A stretch of 64,000 nucleotides of DNA from Aporrectodea caliginosa (taxonomy: Eukaryota > Annelida > Clitellata > Crassiclitellata > Lumbricidae). The DNA lies in the NCBI GenBank assembly GCA_020284085.1, contig JACEVL010000143.1, forward strand, positions 1,997,746 to 2,061,745, read 5' to 3'. How positions within the stretch are numbered: the first letter of the stretch is position 1; each line of letters begins with the position of its first letter. Shown piece by piece: positions 44,370 through 54,844 of this stretch. The notes under the pieces are model-generated. The model saw only the letters and a program-made list of their open reading frames with translations, searched no databases and was not told where the DNA came from. The translations under genes and the position numbers were made by a program.

Positions 44370-46900
44370 TAAATACTGCATTTTCCTATTCACACCTTTG
44401 CACGTGGAGTTTAATCCCGAACTTCAGAAGCAACTGTCACTTTACAGTCAAGCCATGCAACACATTTGGAAGGCTTTCTAGATATTCGACTACTGGCAGA
44501 GAACATAAAGAGTAGTATTCTGGCGTGATAACCCCTTGACATAACAGTTTGCAGCTAAAATCACCAACCGTGTGCTGATACTTTAAAAAACAGTTATAGC
44601 CAACATGTTTTCATAACTGCAGTCATAAATATGGTTTGCTCATGTGGAGAGAATGCCAGCTGACCAAATAAAAGCACAATGCAGTACATCTAACAAGCAA
44701 AGGAAAGAGAAGCAATGATCTGTTTTGACAGCATAAATGAAGACAAAAAAGACTTGGACTAAAAATGAGAAATCAACAGCCCTGACAATGTGCAAAACAG
44801 TGATAATCATTTATCCCTCATCCTTTGCCAAACAATTTCTGGTCTCAGGAACTGATGATTATGGTAATTATGATAATTATGATCACATCCACAGCAGAAA
44901 CATGAAGGCCATGATGTTTTCATTGTGACTCAGTTTTTGACATCATTATTATTAATGTTTTTGACATTTTCGCTGATGAAAGGGACCCAGGGAATCGAAA
45001 TGAGATGGATGTCGGCAAATTACATTGCTAGGAAAACAGCAAACTATGATCAGATCATCAGAAGTCATTTTTTGCTCATTTTCAGATTTTAATGGAAATG
45101 GGTAAAAATATGTTTTTACATTTCTGTTAACTCACATTTTATGAAATTCATTGTTTTAATGTGTACTTTCAGGATTTTGTAAAAGGTATTGTTTTAGTTT
45201 TCATGATTGCATATTAAAATCAATAAAAAATAATTTCCAAAAATTGGACACATAATCATTCGTACCTTTGACAAAAACTAAGATAGAACCAAACTTTTTG
45301 TGTAATTTTAAAGCCAAAAATGTGGACTTTTCAAATATGTATAACACTCATATTCTAAAATTTTCTACATGTGAACTATTTTGATTCTTTGGGTCACAAA
45401 TTTATGTATAGTTTGCAATAACTTGCAGAAAACAAGTGTCAGGTTCTTGCTAATGTCTGCTGCATGCTGAGTACTAAAATGAGAAAGAACTGTAAGAATT
45501 GTCGTAACTATTCAACAGAGAAAGAGGAAGAACTACTTGTAAATAAAACTGGCAACTATCACCATTCTGGCTACATATGAACTAGACATTAACTCAAGCC
45601 TGTAACCTAGTTTTGCAAGTTACACTGCCGCCAACATGTCTGTAATTAAGCTTAAAAATGCTATCTCGTATGACAGTTGCTGATAGAAACTCATAAAAAA
45701 ATTGTTGTCCTGGTATGCGATGATAAGTTGTTCATCATTTAATGGAAGGTCCTCGAAAAGTGCCATACTAAAGCTCAGCTAACTACCCTCAGACATACAT
45801 TTGAGCTCAAACACAAGAATGTGTATATATATACACATGCACAAGTAGAAACATGAAACATATGCACATACATACACAAGCATACATAATTATATGCACT
45901 TATATACATGCATATAATACATACATGCAAGTCGTGCCCCAGTGAGGTTCTTAATAGGAACTTTACAAGTAGCCAGCTATACACATATACAATTGCTCAT
46001 ACATACAATGTATCCATACATGTACTTACCAAACTTAGAAAGTAAAAAGCTTTATAGGTCAACTATCTTATCCTTTAAGGACAATAAATAAATTTAGGTA
46101 AACGCAGAGAAATGCACAACCCTTCAGCATGGTACTTTGATGACAAGAATTTCATACTGAGGGTCCTCTTTAAAAACCCAACTAAAAATAAACCTAGTAA
46201 ACAATATTAATTAACATGCAGCAAACCAGCCATTGAACATTCAGCCTAGTATAAAACTCATCCAAGTTCTGTCCTTCCAATTTACTGTATGTATGTATTG
46301 TTTGCCTTGTAACAGGTTGCAGTTTACCATCCGGACTGATAATAAACGAATAAATGAGATACTGGCTTTTTCTGTAGTTACACCATTTATAGAGAAAGAG
46401 GAAGAACTACTAGTAAAAAACAAATAATCTTTTTAAGTAAATTATTCAGAACCATGAAACTCCTGCAGTTTTTGAATCTTCGACACCATCAACCAGCATT
46501 TACAAATTTTTAATCCATCCATTGTCAGCAATTTTAGATTTTTGATACTTCAACCATGGATTATAAATCACACTAAACTGAGGTCTGGCAAATAACCAAA
46601 TAGCTGCAAGCACTGGTTTTCCAACTACAAAGAGACCTCACAAGAAATTGCCACACAGACTGATACTATACCAGAAGACTTGGATCACTGATAAACGAAG
46701 AGAAAACAATGGTTATACATTAAACATATAAACATCAAAGAGACACAGGTGTACCAAAGACCATCCAAGGAGACAATGTTCAACAGGTACTGTAAACAGT
46801 TGGTCCAGATGCTAACGAGAATAAACGAATAACAAAGCAGAACTGTACAAAACTATGCAGGACATGGAGCAGCAGAGGAAATAAAAAGACAAATGCAAGG
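44370..46900. other. Unassigned, mostly AT-rich stretch
   Basis: No gene is recognisable over about 2.5 kb apart from the LINE tail near 44.82-44.89 kb. AT-rich with ATATACATGCATA-type low complexity at 45,820-46,020. It could be intergenic or intronic with respect to the minus-strand gene at 49-51.6 kb (downstream of it). Confidence 0.4.
44815..44885 (+). mobile_element. LINE 3' end with GAT-rich tail, copy 4
   Basis: ATTTATCCCTCATCCTTTGC, CAAACAATTTCTGGTCTCAG, then GAACTGATGATTATGGTAATT. It is diverged but collinear with the 22.2-kb copy. Confidence 0.5.
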
Positions 46901-46934
46901 ATACATGTTACATAATATTGAGATAATAATACCA

Positions 46935-47172
46935 GCTATCTCCCCTCTATGGATCAGAACACTGTATAGAATACATGAGATAACGATACAATCTATCTCC
47001 CTATATAGATCAGAACATTGAATATATGAGACAATTATACAATCAATCTCCCTGTATGAATGAGAAAATTGAATAGAATACATGAGACAATGATGCACTC
47101 TATCTAGCTGTATGGATCAGAACACTGAACAGAATACATGAGACAATTATACAATACCTGCATGGATCAGAA
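46935..47172. repeat. ~57-bp minisatellite, four units
   Basis: Units of TATCTCCCTGTATGGATCAG, then AACACTGAATAGAATACATG and AGACAATGATACAAT with variation. The minus-strand 81-codon ORF is a repeat artefact. Confidence 0.85.
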
Positions 47173-47289
47173 CTTTAGAAATGTTGAAAGCTAGACAAGA
47201 AGAGAATCATTACAGTAGAAACAAGTCATCAGTCATGAAAACAAAAACAACATCGATGTCAAGAACAGAACAAAACAAATAGATGAAGT

Positions 47290-47582
47290 TTCCCATATAT
47301 ATTGAAACAACACTCTTCAATATCAACTCTGATGGCTTGGTTATATCAGAAGAATTCAGCCAGCAGACCAGAATCCAACTAAGTCATCACAAGTAAGACA
47401 AAAACTAAGTTCAAATAACAACACAACTGTGAACATAACAAGGCTTGAGGAAAACACATTGAAATCAACAGAGCTGAGAAATTACTGAAATTAATTGAGA
47501 TTGATCAATCACAACCAACATCCATAGCCAGGACTTGGCTAGTACCAGGAACTGACGATGAATTTTTCTCAAAATCTGGGTT
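47290..47582 (+). mobile_element. Decayed LINE 3' region, GATGA-tail family, copy 5
   Basis: A broken plus-strand frame gives WLGYIRRIQPADQNPTK, the familiar C-terminal W-L-G-(H/Y)-x-R-R motif of several LINE clades. It is followed by a segment ending CCAGGAACTGACGATGA, the same 3' terminus as the copies at 1.8, 11.2, 22.2 and 44.8 kb. This copy links the tail family to a coding LINE. Confidence 0.45.
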
Positions 47583-47888
47583 AAATGGCTATCAACATTC
47601 AACAACTACAAATTCCCTACCATTACAATTATTATTAATTAGAAACTTCTATAGCACCTGTATCTAATCTGCATAATCCATCAACCAATAATGCACCGAA
47701 ATCATGCCAGTTTTGGCACAGACTATCAGCAATGTTGTTTTTTGACTATTATCTGATATTACACGCTTCAAGTTAACACATGTTATGAAACTATAGAAAA
47801 GTTACTGGCAATGTGTTGTAGCCTTTCAACTCTGAGTCTGCAAGCTGCATCCCATGTGTCACATGAACTCTCTTTCTGAGCCTTGTAC

Positions 47889-48097
47889 AGTACAGTTCAA
47901 CTGTATTTGATATTGCCCTCCTTCCAAAGTCCAGAAGTGCACAAGACAATATGACAGAACATCGATGGTGCTGAGCAATTGTGAGTGAAGGACTTGCTCA
48001 AAGTCGCTACACAGTAACTGCTTCAGGTGAGGCTCGAACCCATACTAATCCGTGTTACAGGCCAAGCGTTTTAACCAATAGGCCACCATGCCACACT
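47889..48097 (-). mobile_element. tRNA-headed SINE family D, copy 2
   Basis: Minus-strand near-complete copy: head GGCATGGTGGCCTATTGGTT, box B GGGTTCGAGCC, then GTCCTTCACTCACAATTGCT and CAGCACCATCGATGTTCTGT. Confidence 0.85.
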
Positions 48098-48099
48098 TG

Positions 48100-49060
48100 T
48101 AGCATGTAAAGAAAGGTTACCCAGTTGTGTGACTTCTCTTACTAAGTTTGCACCTCAGGAAAAATATCTTCTACACCAAAAAACACATCTAGTGATGAAT
48201 ATTGCTGAAAGAGGGATCTATTCATAATAAGTAATCAACAACCTTACATAAAATTTTGAGGCATATGCTATAACCCAAAGTGTTAGTTTAACAACAACAA
48301 TTAACATAATACGATCAAGTTTTTACTGGAAAAGATTATCTGCAGCAACAAAAATGTGTAAATTTACAAAAGGATTTAAACTCTTAAGTAGTCAATTAAC
48401 ACCAACAGAAACAAGATATAAACAAAGCTGAACGCTGAACATGTTAACGAAATGAACTGTGATTAGTTGTCAAACAAAAACTTATAATAATTTCAAAAGG
48501 AAACTCTACTTAAGTGAATACCTGTAAGTTGGTGCTTCAAATGCTTCAATTTGGCATTGATGAGAAATCCTAAACTTTAGAAACACATCCACTGTTATCA
48601 ATGTTTACCATGTATCTTAAAGCTCATCTATTTTAATGAGTATCCTCTTTACAGCATACATCAATACCATCCACATTTCAACAAATTTCAGTTTTCATTA
48701 ACAAGTCTGGATGAACTGTTCCAAATATCAATCCACGATTAATAGGGAAAGCTCAAGTGAAGAAATAGGAAAAGCAGTTTCCTTTAGAGAACCTTCATAT
48801 ATCAGCAAAACAGTCAAGTGCCATCGAAGCCCGTTGAATCACGCCCCTTTACAGACCATAAGCTTCAAGTTGAACAGAGTCCAAAATAAACTAGAAGCTC
48901 ATAGACTATAGAAATCCTGTTACACTGGATCCAGTCTCACCATAGCTTATTCCAGAAGCACACAATTTCGGACTTCCATCATTCAAACTGCATAGAACAG
49001 TAAGACCACAGAGTGTTCGACTACTCGACAATCACCAGATAGGTTTGCCTCACCAGCTTT
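48100..49060 (-). other. Probable 3' UTR / downstream region of the minus-strand gene
   Basis: No other feature is visible. Reading the minus strand from the stop at 49,061, a possible ATTAAA signal lies near 48,633 (complement TTTAAT). No strong AATAAA was found closer to the stop. The extent is inferred only. Confidence 0.3.
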
Positions 49061-50260
49061 CTAGTTGTTAGTCACTGGCTCACAGATCATACTTTTGGAC
49101 TTCTGCAGGTGAGACGAGTGACTATCAGCCGGTGATTTCTTCCCAACTACAGGCGACTTCTGCCGAGAAGCATTCGTCTTGGACGTCGTCTTCCACGAAG
49201 CTCCCGTTTCCTCAAGGTCTTCACCAACACTTGCACTATCCAGACTTCCAGCTAACGTGTTGCTGCTTCTAGAACTGAGGCTCTCAGAACTTTTAGACGG
49301 TTTTCGATGACGAGTGGCGGGCGACATTGACCTAAGAAAGTTTTTAACCGTCCTACTCGAAAATTTCTTATGGCCAGCGTCTTTCTGATCAGTAGGAGAC
49401 AAAGATTTGTGGGTTTTCTTTAACTTTTGCTGCAGCTGTTCATCATTGTGAGACTCGCAGAGTTCGCTTTTCGCAATGCGGACCAGGTCTTTCTCAAAAT
49501 CAGTCAATTCATCAACAGTATATACGATTGTATGGATGTACTCCTTTTGTATCACATTCTTAACTTGTTTAATTTTATCTACAAAGTTGTTATTATCACA
49601 TGGAACAGGAATATTTGATTTGTCTTGTAAATCTGTAGTTTTCACATCATCGGTAAACTCCAAAGTCTTCTTTTTTGCTTCGTTTTCCCTATCACCTTTA
49701 GCGTCAACATCATCAAGTTCATCATGACTGTCATCTGTCAGACTGTAAGTAAAGATGCTATCACTTGTCGACATACCCGTGCTATGGTTACCATTACTCC
49801 GTATCCCTGGAGACAGATCAGAACCGTGGTTACCATTGGAACCATGGTTACCGTTGTTAAGGCTGGCCGGCGAACAACTTGATGATTTCATAATACTACG
49901 AATTTCGTTAGAACGGCGATCGACAGACGTGGTATTGCGCGAATAGAGAGTTCTTCGAACCTGACAGTCACTTGCTGGGGTGGCACAAGAAGGAGTAGCT
50001 CCTCCTGTTTGAGAGGCAGACGGAGTAGATGTCAAGAATTCTGATGTTTCTGCACGAGATCTTGATGGAACAACACCCGAACTGCAGACTTCCTTACTAC
50101 CACCACTGGACAGGGTACTGTGTTTCACACCAGTGTGGCAGGCAACCAGTGCAGGGTTTGATTGTCCAACAAAAACTTTGCTTGCGATGTTAATGCCATT
50201 AACTGGATTGCCATGAACGTTGGTTGACGCCTGGTCTGTACTCACTTGGTTGTTTTCCAT
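49061..50260 (-). CDS. Ser-rich 399-residue protein, family not recognised
   Basis: This is the longest non-repetitive ORF in the window and the best host-gene candidate. The start GCCATGG matches the Kozak preference. The N-terminal half (about 1-190) is Ser/Thr/Asn-rich and likely disordered, with SIMKSSSCSP and a small NGNHGS repeat near 137-150. Around 190-215 is an acidic/charged stretch. About residues 225-290 look structured and helical: FVDKIKQVKNVIQKEYIHTI, ELTDFEKDLVRIAKSEL and QLQQKLKK. The C-terminal about 110 residues are basic and Ser-rich, with HRKPSKSSESLSSRSSN and a final QKSKSMI. There is no signal peptide or membrane segment. Its Ser-rich composition suggests a phosphorylated cytoplasmic or nuclear adaptor or cytoskeletal protein, which is inference only. 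Possible introns within the ORF cannot be excluded. Confidence 0.7.
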   Translation of the reverse strand: MENNQVSTDQASTNVHGNPVNGINIASKVFVGQSNPALVACHTGVKHSTLSSGGSKEVCSSGVVPSRSRAETSEFLTSTPSASQTGGATPSCATPASDCQVRRTLYSRNTTSVDRRSNEIRSIMKSSSCSPASLNNGNHGSNGNHGSDLSPGIRSNGNHSTGMSTSDSIFTYSLTDDSHDELDDVDAKGDRENEAKKKTLEFTDDVKTTDLQDKSNIPVPCDNNNFVDKIKQVKNVIQKEYIHTIVYTVDELTDFEKDLVRIAKSELCESHNDEQLQQKLKKTHKSLSPTDQKDAGHKKFSSRTVKNFLRSMSPATRHRKPSKSSESLSSRSSNTLAGSLDSASVGEDLEETGASWKTTSKTNASRQKSPVVGKKSPADSHSSHLQKSKSMICEPVTNN

Positions 50261-50362
50261 GGCGAAAGATTTTGGAAAACAAGCAGGTCCTCATCAGAAA
50301 TCCAGATTGCCAACAGATCGTATAGTCAAAACACAGGCAGCATTACTTCCAACTGTGTAAAA

Positions 50363-51554
50363 CCTGTCAATTGAAATTATGAAACTTTTTACCACATTAA
50401 TAAATTTCTAGTAGCATCAGTATACTTATTTATGGCCTAACAGTCACGCAGTAGGTACCACATACGTGGGTCCTGCTTCCTAAGCAGGTCAAGAAAGGAA
50501 GAAAGGTCAGACAATTTTCAGAGTTGGCCTTGGCTGAAATATTGATATGTATATTAATGACAAAGCCTACATAACAGGTCATACATGTTCATGCTGAAAT
50601 TATATGATAAATAATATTAATGAGCTTTTGGAAATAAGCCTATATAAAAGTTCAAAAGTCAAGTCTATGCAATAGGTAAAAATTCAAAGTGCTGTGCAAG
50701 GTAGGATCTTGGCGTATTGGCCCCTTCATTCATAGTTTGATAGGACTTTGGTACAATACTCTCCTTCAACAAATTCATCTAAGGCTGAAATTCAATATAA
50801 ATAGATTTGTAATTCTTTGAAGCTGAGCTTCTGGAATGGCATTGTTTTGACCGCTACCAACATCCAGGAAATAGACAATTCTTATTGAACTGCATGAGAC
50901 AGATTTGACAATTTCATTTGAAGCGATGGGATTGAAACCTGGTTGAAGTGCTAAAAGACTACAGCTGTACCAATGTTTTACCGTATCAGTTTTACCAACA
51001 AACTCTTAACTGACTGCAACCTAGAAAGCCTGTACTCTCAATATGGTAACTATGACAATTTTGTTTTGAAGTCTCAGAGATAGGTTCAGTTCGCTGTAAA
51101 CTCCTCAAATAATAATCCTTCAGATTATTCAACTATGAGCCAACTGATATTCAAAATACACAGGTCTAGTTACAATTCCATGCGAGGTCATATCAGTAGG
51201 TATATTTGGCACAGGTCCTCGAACAAGCTTTGGCAATTGGCATAACATTTAACACGGTGCATTGAAAATGTGGAGTTTACATTTGAGTTACTCTTAAAAC
51301 CGCAAAATTCCACAGAATGTGTAACTGCTTTACTTACTGACAGTAAGCTACTGTTGCCAAAACTTACATCGATCCAATTCAAATTAACAGATGCAATGTA
51401 TGGCTTTTGAGACGGCCCCTCACAGAACAGAACTGGGATACAAACTCTGAACTGATACAGAATAAGGGACACGCGAAGAAAACGCCTCTTAGATTAGCAA
51501 CGAAATTTTATCCGCCTGCTCCGATTCGTTTAAATCCTGCTTAAACCCACTCAC
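50363..51554 (-). other. Proposed 5'-UTR intron of the 49-50-kb gene
   Basis: On the minus strand, GATGGTGAGTGGG at 51,558-51,546 is a strong donor (exon end at 51,555). TTTCATAATTTCAATTGACAG ends at 50,364 and is a plausible acceptor about 100 bp upstream of the ATG. The first exon would then lie between about 51,555 and 51,720. This is a splice-signal reading without transcript evidence. The 94-codon ORF inside (51,188-51,472) would be intronic. Confidence 0.4.
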
Positions 51555-51726
51555 CATCAAAATATAATTAGTAATTAACTTAGTTTACAAAATAACACTG
51601 AAATCCGCTAACACGCCCTCAACTACATGCCGGACATGAGTTCCTAAAATCACAGACTATAGTTCGTATTGATTCAACTCTCGCTTAGCGACATCTCAAC
51701 GCTGACATTTCCGTGCTAAAAAAACA

Positions 51727-51954
51727 TAATGGGGGACTCTGTGAGCAGTTCCTTTAAGCGGCGATACCAGTATGTGATGTGGTCAAACTTTAGACAACTT
51801 TAGCGTAAATAAACCATAGACATCATATATTAAATGTAAGATGTCTATGAAATAAACCTACCGCACAACAGAGCACACATTTTACCTAGAGTAGCCAAAC
51901 TTTATCCCATCCTGGCGCCACCTAGAGCAGCCATTTTTACAGAGTCCCCCATTG
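51727..51954. mobile_element. Inverted-end MITE near the gene's 5' end (~228 bp)
   Basis: The left end ATGGGGGACTCTGTGAGCAG and right end TTTTACAGAGTCCCCCAT are inverted copies (ATGGGGGACTCTGT shared). The interior has GTAAGATGTCTATG and CCTGGCGCCACCTAGAGCAG. No clear target duplication was found. It lies immediately upstream of the proposed first exon, so it may overlap promoter sequence. Confidence 0.6.
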
Positions 51955-52144
51955 AAAATGATTCACGTAGGCCCTAAATTGTTTCATATTTTTAACTTTC
52001 GAATAATTATTAAATGCAGTAAATTTTAGTACCTACGTATTTTTTATTAGATTTGTTTAACTATAAGGATAGCTTTGCTGGCAAGTTGCTGCACCGTGGA
52101 AGATTTTGAGTTGTCGGTAGCCAACGTATCGAAGAAGGCCTAGG

Positions 52145-52497
52145 CAGGCCCACCGAGAGGGGGCAGGGGGGCAAATGCCCAGGGGCCCGGCGACTTTTAG
52201 GGGCCCGGGCCGGGCCCGCAATCAACTTATGATATATATTATAATAAGATATACAAAGTTTATGATGTATATACAAAGTTTATGATGTTAAGCCTTATAA
52301 AATTTGACGAGGGGCCCGGGAGGGCGGAAAATGCGGCTTGTGACAATTTTTCTTCTGACAATTTCCACGGAAAAAAAAAAAAAAAAGGTCATCAGAAATT
52401 TTTTGTGGAAGTAAGAAAAAAATTCAGTTTGTTCAAAAAAAGTTAGGGGCCCGTGACTGCTCTGCCTCGGGGCCCGGAATTTCTGTCGGCGGGCCTG
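52145..52497 (+). mobile_element. hAT-like MITE family G, copy 2, TSD GGCCTAGG
   Basis: The 353-bp element starts CAGGCCCACCGAGAGGGGGC and ends CTGTCGGCGGGCCTG. Perfect target duplications GGCCTAGG lie at 52,137-52,144 and 52,498-52,505. It is collinear with 36,144-36,461 in the opposite orientation: GGGCCCGGCGACTTTTAGGG, AATCAACTTATGATATA, AAGTTTATGAT, then GGCCCGGAATTTCTGTCGGC. An A-run (52,371-52,386) has expanded in this copy. Confidence 0.9.
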
Positions 52498-52720
52498 GGC
52501 CTAGGCCTACTAAACATTAACTCTATCGAAAGATTTTATAGCCCATAAAGTTGATAGGTCTATTCGTCATCTTTGAGATGTAGGTTGCGTCTGCGATGGT
52601 CAAACGGTCGCGCCAAACTTAGGCCTACCAATAATAGCCTAGGCCTAATGCGTAGCCGATAGGCCTATACTAGCTGACTTAATTAGTAAACTTCTTATAG
52701 TGACAGTGTCACCTTCTTGA

Positions 52721-53828
52721 TGTAAGGGATTTGGGAATTACAATAGTAGTAATTGTAACGTAATCATTACTGAGATTTGACTAGAGGAATATTTAGACGG
52801 ACAGACAACAGGACACTGACGGATACAGAGACGGACTAGCAGCGCACGCCTGCCAGCCCCACGTAGGGATGGTGACCGGATGAAGCGTCGATCAACCGCC
52901 GCCACGCGCCGCCTTCTGATGCCGCCTACTTGTCCATCATAAGTTCTACGATAAGTTACGCCCGCCTTGCAGTGAAATGAACCCGTCCATCTGGAAATGA
53001 ACCGGTCCAGATAGAAGTTCTACAATGTGACGGACGGAAGGAGCGACACGGCGACGACCAATAGTCAGGAAGGAAGGAAACATGGGGACACCGCCTACAA
53101 CCCTTTCCACGAGACAAGAGTAACTATAAGATAGCCGAACACAGAGAGAAAAGTCGTTCTCTCGGTTTGGTGACTGACGCGATGTTTTGGTGCTCCTGAT
53201 GAGGAGAGAGGAACGCTTCAGATTGACGAAGCCTGCTGAAGACAAGTGCTACCTGCAAGAGGCAGAGGACAAAGAGGACCGCAACGGAAAGAGACGAGAG
53301 AAGCCGAGAGAAACCGAGGGAGAGAACGCAGTCAACCTCGTTAAAGATTACAGACGACGATGCAGGCAATCTCTTTAGAATAAGAGCTAGTGACGACACA
53401 GATTTATAACTAGAAACTCGTACGCTTCATTGAGATAGACAACTCACTGCTAAAGACACTCAAGAGAGTCGAAGGAAGACAGACACACGTCCGCTGAGGA
53501 ACTTTGATGAACGAGGAACAAGAGTGCAGACCGCTGGCTCTCCATCTGATGACATGACAGCCGACTGACTGTCGACTACAAGGTAACGTTGCAGTAGTGT
53601 AATTCAAGGGTAATTAGTGCGTATTGACGATAGGCTATCCGCTGAATAGATATTCTTAAGAGTCCGTAATTGACGAGTAGAAAAGAGGATCCCGGAGTGA
53701 TCTTGCTGTAACGTCTGGATTGTATGAAAGTGATGAATATGAGGAGTGAATGATCGTTATAAATTACTGTTTGTAATCATTGATTGTACGACATTGTGTA
53801 GAAGTTTGTTAGCGAATATACTCTGAAA
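52721..53828 (+). promoter_or_regulatory. Possible LTR and leader, or 5' UTR, upstream of the 337-codon ORF
   Basis: The stretch begins TGTAAGGGATTTGGGAATTA, a style common for Ty3/Gypsy LTR starts. It contains a weak TATA-like ACTATAAGATAG near 53,127 and GA/CG-rich sequence with many short frames. It ends before the ATG at 53,829. I found neither a matching 3' LTR in the window nor a convincing primer-binding site, so the alternative, a GC-rich host 5' UTR/promoter, remains open. Confidence 0.25.
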
Positions 53829-54842
53829 ATGACCTCCCAGTCTCTTGAACTGCTAACTAGCCGAGACATGATTGATAGCGAGGACATTAGGGCCACTACG
53901 AGTAAAGAAGTAAGATCGGAGATGAACCCCCTCACCATGGATAGACTGTTAGGCTCCATTGAAGCACTAGCCACGACGGTAGCGAGACAGGACGAGAAAG
54001 ACAGAAGGAGACAGGAGAGAACTGAAAGGATGATGGCTGAGGTAATTGCTGTATCCAGAGAGAGTAAGCAAGCTGCCTGGGAAAGTGAGAGAAGAACAAT
54101 GGAAACGTTACAGACCGGTTTAGAGAGACAGGGTGATCTAGAGGCTGAGATGTATTCCGTAGATGAATGGACCGCTTACGATAGCCCAAATCGCGGCAGC
54201 CGACCTAATCCGTCTGGTTGCCCGGTTGACTTCAGACAGAAGTCCGCCCTTCCACTCAATTCAAACCCACCTTCGTCAGGACCCCAAGATGATTTTAGGT
54301 CTCCGATTCTGCGGAGAAGTGAACGGCTTAGACGCCTAAGGAAAGGGAATACGGGCCAGCCTGATAGGGAAAGTCTGAATGAAACCTTCAGTGATTTAGA
54401 GATTACTGAACCCACCTATTCCTATCCAGGGACCTCCAGCGGTCACGAAGGACAATCCTGGCTTGAACCCCCAGGGTCCCCGGGTCCAGCACCCCGGCAT
54501 GAGGAAGAAAGTAGTAAGTATGTATTGCCGCGTGGGAGCCAATTCCACGCGGCTGGCGACGAGGAATACCTGGACGGCGAAAGGGAGGGCTCCCTAGGGC
54601 ATTACGACCCCAGGGGTGGGCCTAGCAACCCCATAGGCATAGCGACCGGCCTAACCTCTAGTTTGTCCAGGCGGCAAGGGACGTATGGGGCTATGGCGAC
54701 GCGTGGAAGCCCACTCCACGTGGAAGCCAGCGCAGAAGCTGAAACCCCAAGGTCCCGAGTTCTTACATTTGGCGAGTCGAGAATGGGATTGACTTCCACG
54801 ACAGAGAGGAGCAGAGACCTGTTTACATTATTAAATCTATAA
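53829..54842 (+). CDS. 337-residue coiled-coil/Pro-Gly-rich protein, gag-like or unknown
   Basis: A clean 337-codon frame that is not made of simple repeats. Residues about 30-105 form a probable coiled coil rich in Glu/Arg/Lys (ARQDEKDRRRQERTERMMAE). The middle is Pro/Ser/Gly-rich. A basic patch RRSERLRRLRKG lies near 160. The tail has DEEYLDGEREGS and a Ser/Thr-rich end. This layout fits the N-terminal part of a retroelement gag, but the CCHC knuckle, protease and pol are absent: the frame stops and AT-rich sequence follows. The nucleotides contain two hairpins at TGGGAGCCAATTCCA and TGGAAGCCCACTCCA. Alternatives are an unspliced first exon or a host gene. Expression is unknown. Confidence 0.45.
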   Translation: MTSQSLELLTSRDMIDSEDIRATTSKEVRSEMNPLTMDRLLGSIEALATTVARQDEKDRRRQERTERMMAEVIAVSRESKQAAWESERRTMETLQTGLERQGDLEAEMYSVDEWTAYDSPNRGSRPNPSGCPVDFRQKSALPLNSNPPSSGPQDDFRSPILRRSERLRRLRKGNTGQPDRESLNETFSDLEITEPTYSYPGTSSGHEGQSWLEPPGSPGPAPRHEEESSKYVLPRGSQFHAAGDEEYLDGEREGSLGHYDPRGGPSNPIGIATGLTSSLSRRQGTYGAMATRGSPLHVEASAEAETPRSRVLTFGESRMGLTSTTERSRDLFTLLNL

Positions 54843-54844
54843 AA

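Noticed and set aside
52137..52700. Foreign or contaminant DNA after 52 kb, given the change in composition
   Set aside because: MITE family G, SINE family D and the retroposon 3'-end repeat occur on both sides, so both parts come from the same genome. A local misjoin is still possible.
53777..54799. Minus-strand ORFs (65-85 codons) over the 337-codon frame
   Set aside because: Shorter antisense shadows without features.
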